A stretch of 6,764 bases of DNA from contig JAFAEB010000002.1 of assembly GCA_023424235.1 (NCBI GenBank), forward strand, positions 1-6,764, written 5' to 3'. The notes beneath the pieces were generated by a model. That model searched no databases. It had not been told where the DNA came from and saw only the letters and a list, made by a program, of their open reading frames with translations. Within the stretch, counting starts at the first letter, position 1, and each line of letters starts with the position of its first letter. The DNA comes from Bacillota bacterium (GTDB taxonomy: Bacteria > Bacillota > Clostridia > Lachnospirales > Lachnospiraceae). Shown here one piece after another: positions 1-6,181 of this stretch. The translations under genes and the position numbers were made by a program.

Positions 1-3
1 TAT

Positions 4-861
4 TTAACCTTTGACAGCCCCCGATACGCCTTCAACATAATAACGTTGCATAATAATAAATAATAAAGCAATTGGTATGGATACGATTACTGCACCAGCT
101 GCAAATCTTGTATACCAAGTTTGAACAAATTCTCTCTCTAGCATTTTAAATAAACCAAGTGCAATGGTGTACTTATTATAATTATCACCCATAATAACAC
201 TTACAAATATATAGTCTGCCCATGGCCCCATAAAGGAAGTAAGTATGGTATAGATTATAATAGGCTTAGATAGTGGAATGGTTATTCTAGTAAATACATG
301 CCATTTTGATGCACCATCAAGCCAAGCAGCTTCATCTATTGACTTTGGTATGGTGTCAAAAAATCCTTTTGCTATATAAAACCCAAGTCCTGCACCACCT
401 GAATACACAAGAATAAGTGCTAGCAAGGATTGTGTCATATTAAATCCTTTAAGGATATAGTAAACCGCAATCATTGACATAAATCCTGGGAACATACCAA
501 GAATTAATGCAAGGTTCATATAAGGCTTTCTCATTTTAAACCTTAGTCTTGAGATTGCATAGGATATAGATAATACAAAAAAGGTTGATAGAATACAAGT
601 ACAAACAGCTACAAGTAAAGTATTAGAAAACCATTTAGCATAGTAAAATTGTGATGTATCTTGAAATAACATCCTATAGTTATTTATAGTAAAGCTCTTA
701 GGCCAAAAGTGACGCGGAAAAGCTCCTTTCTCTCCATTAAAGGAGGTAAGTACTACCCATGCAATTGGGAATATCCAAATAAGAGAAAGTATGCTTAAGA
801 AAAAATGTGAGATTATATTCAGTATTGTTTTCTTACGTTTTATGGAACTTTTATATTTCAT
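4..861 (-). CDS. malG: Maltodextrin-type ABC transporter permease, MalG subunit
   Basis: This is an inner (second) permease subunit of a carbohydrate ABC importer of the MalG/CUT1 type; it sits in the cytoplasmic membrane as half of the translocation channel. The 285-residue protein is the usual length for the family (about 275-300). Six hydrophobic segments are visible, near residues 14-38, 78-102, 114-136, 145-165, 200-222 and 256-273. The cytoplasmic EAA loop that docks on the ATPase is clear at residues 177-197 (EAAWLDGA, then ITIPL). The ATG start overlaps the malF stop by one base (TAATG), and an AGGAGG lies upstream inside malF, so translation is probably coupled to malF. The frame closes with TAA three bases from the window edge, so the gene is complete. 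Family membership is certain; the maltodextrin substrate is inferred from malQ and glgP next door. Confidence 0.95.
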   Translation of the reverse strand: MKYKSSIKRKKTILNIISHFFLSILSLIWIFPIAWVVLTSFNGEKGAFPRHFWPKSFTINNYRMLFQDTSQFYYAKWFSNTLLVAVCTCILSTFFVLSISYAISRLRFKMRKPYMNLALILGMFPGFMSMIAVYYILKGFNMTQSLLALILVYSGGAGLGFYIAKGFFDTIPKSIDEAAWLDGASKWHVFTRITIPLSKPIIIYTILTSFMGPWADYIFVSVIMGDNYNKYTIALGLFKMLEREFVQTWYTRFAAGAVIVSIPIALLFIIMQRYYVEGVSGAVKG

Positions 862-2270
862 TATTGGAAGTCCTCCTCTCTCTTATAAGATGATGTTCTT
901 CTATAGGTTATTAAGGATACCGTTGCAGATATTATAAATACAATAATACCAATGGTAGAAGCATAGGAATAATCCTTCATCGTTCCAGTGGTAAGCTTAT
1001 ATAACCAAGTTACTAATAGGTCCGTCTTACCAGCTTGATAATAGGATAAGCTTAAAGGACCTCCTCCAGTTAAGAAATAGATAACATTAAAGTTATTTAT
1101 ATTTCCAATGAACTGAGTAATTAAGTATGGAGTTGTTACAAATAATACGTATGGTAATGTAATCTTAAAGAAAGTTACTACTCCATTGGCACCATCTACC
1201 TTAGCAGATTCATACAGATCCGCAGGAATATTCATTAAGATACCAGTTGTTATCAACATGGTATATGGAATACCAACCCATAAATTTACAATAATTACAG
1301 TTACTCTAGCCCAATTAGGGTTTGATAGGAATGGCAGGAATGCATCTTTACTAATGAATCCCAAATCACGTAGCAATGCATTCAATGCTCCACCATCATT
1401 TAACATGGTTCGAACAACCAATAAGGATACGAACTGTGGAATTGCTATGGAGATAACGAACATGGTTCTCCAAAATCCCTTAAATTTTGTATCTTTTCTA
1501 TTAATTAATAGTGCAAGTAAGATACCACCTATATAATTTAAAAAGGTGGCAAATATTGCCCATATTATAGTCCATCCAAGTACAGGCCAGAAGGTTTTTG
1601 ATACCGTATCGCCTGATAAAAGTATTGTTTTAAAGTTACTAAGACCGATCCAAGTAAATAGATTACCAGGTGGTTGATGTGCATTATCATAATTAGTAAA
1701 TGCAATTAAAATCATAAAAAACAAAGGTAATAAAGTAAATAAAGTGATTCCTACCAGTGGCAAAGCCATTAACGTTCTATGTAGTTTTGAATCAAAATAA
1801 GTATATACGTCTTCAACAAAGTTTGGAAGCTTTCTTCCTTTGCTTTTAATTACTTGTGCTTCATAAGAAGCTGTTATACTACCCTTCCACACAACAAAAA
1901 ATATTGCTGTTACAAACAATGCCATTACACCAGCTAATAGTATTAGCATGGAGTTATCACCTTCTTGCAACACGAATATTCCAAGCTTTTCATCCATTAC
2001 CATTCCTTGTTGTTTGCTTCCAAGGGTTTTAAGTCCTAAAAGAGAGTTAACTCCTCCAGTTATCATATAATAGATATAAGCTACTTCAATACTTAAGAAT
2101 AAAAATCCTTTGATAATTTGTCCTCGCAATAGATTGGAAAGCCCCATGATAAGGAATGATAACTTTGTAAGGATATCACCATTCTTAAATATAGTTCCTA
2201 AATTTAATAACCAACTAAAGGTTCCTTTCATTCCATTTGCAAGTGTATGATTCACCTTTTTCTTCTCCAC
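861..2270 (-). CDS. malF: Maltodextrin-type ABC transporter permease, MalF subunit
   Basis: This is the first permease subunit of the CUT1 sugar importer; it pairs with MalG in the membrane. At 469 residues it shows eight likely membrane segments, near residues 38-70, 107-128, 165-192, 228-256, 266-290, 320-344, 369-398 and 436-457. The ATPase-docking EAA loop is at about 353-373 (YESAKVDGA, then ITLPY), followed by the family signature NNFNVIYFLTGGGP at 392-405. An N-terminal extension of about 160 residues with two extra membrane segments precedes the core, as in MalF/MdxF proteins. The loop between segments three and four is only about 35 residues, unlike the large periplasmic P2 loop of the enterobacterial protein. 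The start is GTG, chosen because a strong GGAGG sits 6 bases upstream and no start lies further up in frame; the first internal ATG is codon 14. Substrate is inferred from context. Confidence 0.94.
   Translation of the reverse strand: MEKKKVNHTLANGMKGTFSWLLNLGTIFKNGDILTKLSFLIMGLSNLLRGQIIKGFLFLSIEVAYIYYMITGGVNSLLGLKTLGSKQQGMVMDEKLGIFVLQEGDNSMLILLAGVMALFVTAIFFVVWKGSITASYEAQVIKSKGRKLPNFVEDVYTYFDSKLHRTLMALPLVGITLFTLLPLFFMILIAFTNYDNAHQPPGNLFTWIGLSNFKTILLSGDTVSKTFWPVLGWTIIWAIFATFLNYIGGILLALLINRKDTKFKGFWRTMFVISIAIPQFVSLLVVRTMLNDGGALNALLRDLGFISKDAFLPFLSNPNWARVTVIIVNLWVGIPYTMLITTGILMNIPADLYESAKVDGANGVVTFFKITLPYVLFVTTPYLITQFIGNINNFNVIYFLTGGGPLSLSYYQAGKTDLLVTWLYKLTTGTMKDYSYASTIGIIVFIISATVSLITYRRTSSYKREEDFQ
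872..877 (-). promoter_or_regulatory. Ribosome binding site of malG, inside the end of malF
   Basis: The minus strand reads AGGAGG here, 10 bases before the malG ATG at 861, and it is embedded in the last malF codons (the Arg-Glu-Glu-Asp stretch). Together with the shared base of the TAATG stop/start junction this supports translational coupling of malF and malG and confirms the malG start. Confidence 0.8.
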
Positions 2271-2276
2271 AAGTTG

Positions 2277-2281
2277 CCTCC
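2277..2281 (-). promoter_or_regulatory. Ribosome binding site that fixes the GTG start of malF
   Basis: The minus strand carries GGAGG followed by six bases and then GTG. It decides the malF start in favour of GTG at 2270 over the in-frame ATG at codon 14. It lies 10 bases beyond the foot of the hairpin at 2292-2339, so that hairpin does not cover it. Confidence 0.8.
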
Positions 2282-2291
2282 ATTCATATTG

Positions 2292-2339
2292 GTTTATAGG
2301 GGAAGCTGCAAAATTAGTTTTTGCAACCGCCCCATAAAC
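2292..2339 (-). other. Long intergenic stem-loop between malE and malF (probable mRNA stabiliser or processing element)
   Basis: In the minus-strand RNA, GUUUAU (2339-2334) pairs with AUAAAC (2297-2292), GGGG (2333-2330) with CCCC (2302-2299), GGU (2328-2326) with GCU (2306-2304) through one G-C and two G-U pairs, and UGCAAAA (2325-2319) with UUUUGCA (2313-2307). The loop is five bases. That makes about 20 pairs with one C/U mismatch and one bulged base. The two G-U pairs exist only in the minus-strand RNA, so the structure fits the transcribed strand. It begins 24 bases after the malE stop, which is a tandem TAA TAA, and is not followed by a run of U. It is therefore unlikely to be a full intrinsic terminator. 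By analogy with the known 3' hairpins after binding-protein genes in ABC operons, I infer that it protects malE mRNA or limits read-through, giving more binding protein than permease. Confidence 0.72.
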
Positions 2340-2363
2340 AAATTACATATTTTCTAATATTTA

Positions 2364-3677
2364 TTAACCAATTGTTGATAAAATACTATTTACCATTTCA
2401 TCTAATTTTGTTTGTAAATTATCTAGTGTTACAGTTCCATTTAATACTTCTGTTCCAAATGCTTCTGCTGGAGTCCAGTATTTACCCATTTGAGGGATAG
2501 AGGATTGTAATGTAGAGAAAGATGTTTGGTAACTAAGTGCTGCAACTGCAGGATTTGTTAATACATCTGGATCTACAGCTAATTTAAGGTTTGTAGGAGC
2601 GATACTTCTTGCTTCAAAACGTAATTTTTGGCATTCTTCTCCACCAAGATACTCAGCTAATTGCATTGCAGGAATTGGAGCTTTTGTTAATGCATTTACA
2701 CCGATTAACTTAAAGTCAGCAAAGTTACTAAGTTGTTTGTCTTCTCCATTAATCTTGATTGTAGGAAGTTTTGTAGCTGCATAATTTTCACCTAAAGCTT
2801 CTTTGATTGCTTCTGCATTCCAAGTACCAGAGCAAGCTGCTCCAAGTGTACCGTTAGCAAATGCTGTAATAATATTTCCTTGGTCTTCATCTAAGAATTT
2901 TGGATTCTTAACTAAATCTATTAAATATTTACCAACTTCTAAACCTTTTGCATCATTGAAAGAGCATTGTGTTGGGTCTGTACCATCTGCCCCAAATAAA
3001 GTTCCACCATTTGCAAAGAAGAATGCTGATAAGTACCAGCTGTTATTAATATCAACAGAGAAATTCTTAACTTCGCTACCTAAATCTTTTGCAAACATAG
3101 TTTCAAGAGATTTCACTTCATCTTCTGTGTATTTGCTCTTGTCATAGTACATAAACCAAGAGTTTGGTGTAAATGGATTTGCATATAATTGACCATTTAC
3201 AGTTGCAGCTTGAATAGAAGCTTCAGAGTTAGCTGTTTTGATTGCATCTGCATTTAATGTAATTGGGTATAAAATACCAGCATTTACTAAAGTAGCAGTT
3301 TGGTCAGATGCAAAAGCAAATACGTCTGCACCAGCAGCTGCATCTTTTTGTAATTCATTCGAAGCATCTGCTTCAGAAACTACACCAAAATCCCATGTAA
3401 TATTATATTCTGGGTGAGCCTTTTGGAAGTTATCACACATCGTTTTTAAGATTTCTTGTTCTTCTTGTGGAGCCCATACTTTTAAAGTTACATCAGTAAC
3501 TTCTACCTTTTCAGGTTCTTTGGTAGGTTCAGCTGTAGGCTCTTTTGTTGGTTCTGTTGTTGTAGTATCATTATTAGTTGGTGTATCATTTGAATCTTTT
3601 TTGCCACAAGCTGCAAAGCTAGCTAGCACCATAACAGTTACCATAAGTAATGCTAAAAGTCTAAATCCCTTTTTCAT
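2364..3677 (-). CDS. malE: Maltodextrin-type ABC transporter solute-binding lipoprotein, MalE-like
   Basis: This extracytoplasmic substrate-binding lipoprotein delivers malto-oligosaccharides to MalF/MalG. The 437-residue product starts with a lipoprotein signal peptide: Lys-Lys, a hydrophobic stretch at 6-20, then the lipobox SFAAC with the lipidated Cys at residue 24. A low-complexity Asp/Thr/Pro/Glu/Lys tether of about 35 residues follows. The binding domain (SBP family 1/8) begins near residue 60 with TLKVWAP. By eye it aligns along its length with the E. coli maltose-binding protein: LPTIKINGEDKQ matches the LPTF region, SGTW (Trp286) the Trp230 region, and IPQMGKYW (Trp401) the IPQMSAFW/Trp340 region. 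Asp125 corresponds to sugar-binding Asp65, while Trp62 appears replaced by Phe; both assignments are tentative. It lies 41 bases after glgP and 93 before malF. The ATG start gives a proper signal peptide and has AGAGG nine bases upstream. Confidence 0.93.
   Translation of the reverse strand: MKKGFRLLALLMVTVMVLASFAACGKKDSNDTPTNNDTTTTEPTKEPTAEPTKEPEKVEVTDVTLKVWAPQEEQEILKTMCDNFQKAHPEYNITWDFGVVSEADASNELQKDAAAGADVFAFASDQTATLVNAGILYPITLNADAIKTANSEASIQAATVNGQLYANPFTPNSWFMYYDKSKYTEDEVKSLETMFAKDLGSEVKNFSVDINNSWYLSAFFFANGGTLFGADGTDPTQCSFNDAKGLEVGKYLIDLVKNPKFLDEDQGNIITAFANGTLGAACSGTWNAEAIKEALGENYAATKLPTIKINGEDKQLSNFADFKLIGVNALTKAPIPAMQLAEYLGGEECQKLRFEARSIAPTNLKLAVDPDVLTNPAVAALSYQTSFSTLQSSIPQMGKYWTPAEAFGTEVLNGTVTLDNLQTKLDEMVNSILSTIG
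3510..3554 (-). repeat. Thr/Pro/Glu/Lys micro-repeat in the MalE lipoprotein tether
   Basis: Residues 42-56 of the lipoprotein are built from Glu-Pro-Thr-(Lys/Ala) units (EPTKEPTAEPTKEPE), and the codons repeat imperfectly at the DNA level. The run lies between the lipidated Cys24 and the folded domain starting near residue 60, so it is a flexible spacer holding the binding domain away from the membrane. Such simple units can vary in copy number between strains. Confidence 0.75.
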
Positions 3678-3686
3678 AATCTTCTA

Positions 3687-3691
3687 CCTCT
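3687..3691 (-). promoter_or_regulatory. Ribosome binding site of malE
   Basis: AGAGG on the minus strand lies nine bases before the malE ATG, within a purine-rich GGAAAGAGG run. A second AGGAGA at 3707-3702 is 24 bases from the start and too far to serve this ATG. Only 41 bases separate the glgP stop from malE and no terminator-like hairpin with a U-run is present, so malE is probably co-transcribed with glgP. Confidence 0.65.
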
Positions 3692-3718
3692 TTCCTTTTT
3701 TTCTCCTAAATGGAGTTA

Positions 3719-6061
3719 CTAGGCATTATTAGCCCAAATTTCATTGTAATAGTCTTTAATTGTTCTATCACTTGAGAATTTACCAGCATTCGCTGTATTA
3801 ATAAAACACTTTCTTCTAAAGCTATATATATCAGAATAATCACTGATTGCTTTTAGTTTTTCTTCACAGTAGGGAATAAAGTCTAAAAGAATATAGTAGT
3901 GATCCGGTTTATGCCAGCTTGCACCTTCTAATAAAGAAGTATAAAGCTCTCTAAACATTCCTGTTCCCCCATCAGAGAAAGTACCATCAATTAAGGTATC
4001 AATTACCCTTCTGATTCTTTCATTTGATTCATAAATAGCTTTAGGATCGTATGTCTTACTAATCTTTTCTATATCTTCAACTCTGGCACCAAAGATGTAG
4101 TTATTCTCAACTCCTGCTTCCAAAACGATCTCAACATTTGCTCCATCATAGGTTCCTAGGGTTACAGCCCCGTTAAGCATTAACTTCATGTTACCAGTAC
4201 CGGAAGCTTCTGTACCTGCTGTTGAGATTTGCTCTGAAATATCTGCTGCTGGAGTAAGTTTTTCTGCATAAGAGACATTGTAGTTAGATACAAAAACAAC
4301 CTTCATCTTATCTCTTACATCCTTATCTTCATCAATCATCTTGCCTATTTCATTGATGAACTTAATAACACCTTTTGCTCTAAAGTAACCTGGCGCCGCT
4401 TTTGCTCCAAAGATAAATGCAGTTGGATTAAAGTCTTTTATTCTACCATCCTTTAGACCATAATATATATCCAGAATTGAAAATGCGTTTAATAATTGAC
4501 GTTTATATTCATGTAATCTCTTAATTTGGATATCGAATATAAAGTCTGTGTTTAAAGTGATTCCTTCTTGCTTATAGATGTAGTCTGCAAGTTGCTTCTT
4601 TTTAATTAGCTTAATATCGGAGTATTGCTTTATAACTCCTTTATCATCCTTAAACTTTTCTAGATCTTTTAATCTATCTAAATCTGTAATCCAGGAGTTA
4701 CCAATTTTATCAGATATAAATCCTGCAAGTTCCATATTGGCTAATGCAAGCCATCTTCTTTGTGTAATACCATTTGTTTTATTATTAAAACGTTCTGGAT
4801 AGACTTGATACCATTCATTTAATGCATCATTCTTTAGAATATCTGTGTGAAGCTTAGCAACACCATTGGTTGAATGGGTAGCAAAGATTGCAAGTCTTGC
4901 CATGTGTATTAAATTATTATCTATAATATGATATTTGGACATATCATCATCATTAACACCTTGAGCTTTAAGCTCCTTAATAAGTGCTTTATGAAGCATT
5001 ACTACATACTTATACACATTAGGGATTACGGATTTAAATAATGGTACACTCCATTTTTCAAGTGCTTCCGCCATAACGGTGTGATTTGTATAAGCGAAGG
5101 TTTCTTTTGCAATTTTTAGTGCTTTCGCAAAGGTTAATCCGTAAACTTCAACAAGTAGGCGTATAAGCTCTGGAATTGCAACAACCGGATGCGTATCATT
5201 TAGTTGAATTGCATATTCACTTGAAAATGAACTAAAATCGTTTCCATGTACACTAACATAGCGTTTTATAATATCTTGTAAGGATGCTGCTGCAAAGAAA
5301 TACTGTTGCTTTAGGCGTAGTCTTTTACCAGCATCAAGGGAATCATTTGGATACAATAAGCTTGAAATTGCTTCTGCTTCATTTTTATTTTTTACGGCTT
5401 TGTCATATTGTTGTTCATTAAATAGTTCAAAATCAAAGATTTCAGTTGCTTCCGCTTGCCATAATCTTAAGGTATTAATTGTCTTACCACCGTAGCCAAT
5501 AACCGGAGTATCATATGGAACTGCGTATACGGACTGATTTTTAAACTGTATTAAAACCCTTTCCTCTTCTTTACGAACAGACCATGGATCCCCGAAGGAT
5601 TGCCAGTTGTCCGGCATTTCCATTTGAAAACCATCCTTAAAATATTGCTTAAATAAACCAAATTTATAACGAATGCCATATCCATTCAAGGTGATACCAA
5701 CGGTTGCACCAGAATCTAAAAAACAGGCTGCTAAACGTCCTAAGCCACCATTTCCTAGTGCTGCATCCTCAATATCTTCAAATACTCTTATATCTAAGTT
5801 ATTCTCTGTCATGAGCTCAGTAAACTGATTAAATAATCCCATATTTAAAAGATTACTATAAATTAATCTACCAACTAAAAATTCAGCTGATAAATAACAT
5901 ACCTTTTTGCTCTTTGCATTAAGACCCCATTCTTTTCCTAGAGTCTTCATAGCTGCTTTTGAAACTGCATTATAAAGTTCTGTTGTTGTTGCTTCTTTTA
6001 TGGTTTTTCCATAATCAATGTCTAATATAAAGCTGACATTGGACTTAAAGTTATTTTCCAT
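3719..6061 (-). CDS. glgP: Alpha-glucan (glycogen/maltodextrin) phosphorylase, GT35 family
   Basis: This cytoplasmic, pyridoxal-phosphate-dependent enzyme releases glucose-1-phosphate from the non-reducing ends of alpha-1,4-glucans. The 780-residue protein is full length for a bacterial member (E. coli MalP/GlgP are about 800-815). Visible landmarks are GNGGLGRLAACFLDS at 103-117, NGYGIRY at 126-132, LNDTHP at 287-292 (Asp289), ATHSTNGVA at 394-402 (His396), the phosphate-site segment KRLHEYKRQ at 514-522 (Lys514, Arg515, Lys520), and the cofactor motif EASGTGNMK at 618-626 with Lys626 as the expected Schiff-base lysine. The N-terminus begins close to the catalytic core and lacks the phosphoserine regulatory extension of animal enzymes, as usual in bacteria. 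The ATG at 6061 is the only start before an in-frame stop upstream; its ribosome site (GGAA) is weak. Sitting between malQ and the transporter, it probably serves imported maltodextrin (a malP role), but a role on stored glycogen cannot be excluded. Confidence 0.96.
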   Translation of the reverse strand: MENNFKSNVSFILDIDYGKTIKEATTTELYNAVSKAAMKTLGKEWGLNAKSKKVCYLSAEFLVGRLIYSNLLNMGLFNQFTELMTENNLDIRVFEDIEDAALGNGGLGRLAACFLDSGATVGITLNGYGIRYKFGLFKQYFKDGFQMEMPDNWQSFGDPWSVRKEEERVLIQFKNQSVYAVPYDTPVIGYGGKTINTLRLWQAEATEIFDFELFNEQQYDKAVKNKNEAEAISSLLYPNDSLDAGKRLRLKQQYFFAAASLQDIIKRYVSVHGNDFSSFSSEYAIQLNDTHPVVAIPELIRLLVEVYGLTFAKALKIAKETFAYTNHTVMAEALEKWSVPLFKSVIPNVYKYVVMLHKALIKELKAQGVNDDDMSKYHIIDNNLIHMARLAIFATHSTNGVAKLHTDILKNDALNEWYQVYPERFNNKTNGITQRRWLALANMELAGFISDKIGNSWITDLDRLKDLEKFKDDKGVIKQYSDIKLIKKKQLADYIYKQEGITLNTDFIFDIQIKRLHEYKRQLLNAFSILDIYYGLKDGRIKDFNPTAFIFGAKAAPGYFRAKGVIKFINEIGKMIDEDKDVRDKMKVVFVSNYNVSYAEKLTPAADISEQISTAGTEASGTGNMKLMLNGAVTLGTYDGANVEIVLEAGVENNYIFGARVEDIEKISKTYDPKAIYESNERIRRVIDTLIDGTFSDGGTGMFRELYTSLLEGASWHKPDHYYILLDFIPYCEEKLKAISDYSDIYSFRRKCFINTANAGKFSSDRTIKDYYNEIWANNA

Positions 6062-6078
6062 TCTGCTATTCCATATGT

Positions 6079-6131
6079 CATCTTAAAAAGATGCTATATT
6101 GCCACGTAAGCTTAAAATTGCAAGTGGCATC
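6079..6131 (-). promoter_or_regulatory. Possible structured leader ahead of glgP
   Basis: The 120-base malQ-glgP gap is A-rich near malQ and contains complementary segments near glgP. In minus-strand RNA, GAUGC (6131-6127) can pair with GCAUC (6094-6090) around an inner CAC/GUG helix, leaving an eight-base 3' bulge; alternatively GCCAC (6128-6124) pairs with GUGGC (6105-6101). A run of five U follows GCAUC directly. A competing hairpin, CAUCUU (6093-6088) with AAGAUG (6084-6079) and a three-base loop, reuses the same bases. This resembles a weak terminator with an alternative fold, but the stems are short and could be chance. A poor promoter match (TTGCAA at 6123-6118, TATAGC 19 bases later) is not convincing. 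Confidence 0.3.
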
Positions 6132-6181
6132 CTTTCTTTTTGTATATTTTCTTTATCTTAGGTTTTACTTTTCTTGAAGAT

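Noticed and set aside
1186..1536. A plus-strand open frame of 116 codons opposite malF.
   Set aside because: It is antisense to a membrane-protein gene with clear family motifs, resembles no known protein, and has no ribosome site I could support.
2321..2335. A catabolite-repression (cre)-like sequence, TTGCAACCG, in the malE-malF gap.
   Set aside because: Only the left half fits the consensus; the right half misses at least two key positions, and these bases are already explained as one arm of the hairpin.
2803..3147. A plus-strand open frame of 114 codons opposite malE.
   Set aside because: Antisense shadow of a well-supported binding-protein gene, with low-complexity Ser/Pro/Lys composition and no recognisable domain.
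3702..3717. A short inverted repeat (CTCC/GGAG, four pairs) just after the glgP stop, as a terminator.
   Set aside because: The stem is too short and is followed on the transcribed strand by A residues, not a U-run.
3520..3732. A plus-strand open frame of 70 codons across the malE start and glgP-malE junction.
   Set aside because: Its Val/Gly/Ser-rich beginning is the reverse reading of the malE tether repeat, and the rest is antisense to the signal peptide; composition explains it.
6095..6123. A sigma-A-like promoter upstream of glgP (TTGCAA, then AATATA 17 bases or TATAGC 19 bases later).
   Set aside because: Matches are three or four of six per box, or need a poor spacing; in AT-rich DNA this is not distinguishable from background.
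6083..6130. A 15-codon minus-strand open frame (ATG at 6130, TAA at 6083) in the malQ-glgP gap, as a possible leader peptide.
   Set aside because: The only ribosome-site-like bases (AAAGG) abut the ATG with no spacing, the peptide has no run of regulatory codons, and an ORF this short is expected by chance.
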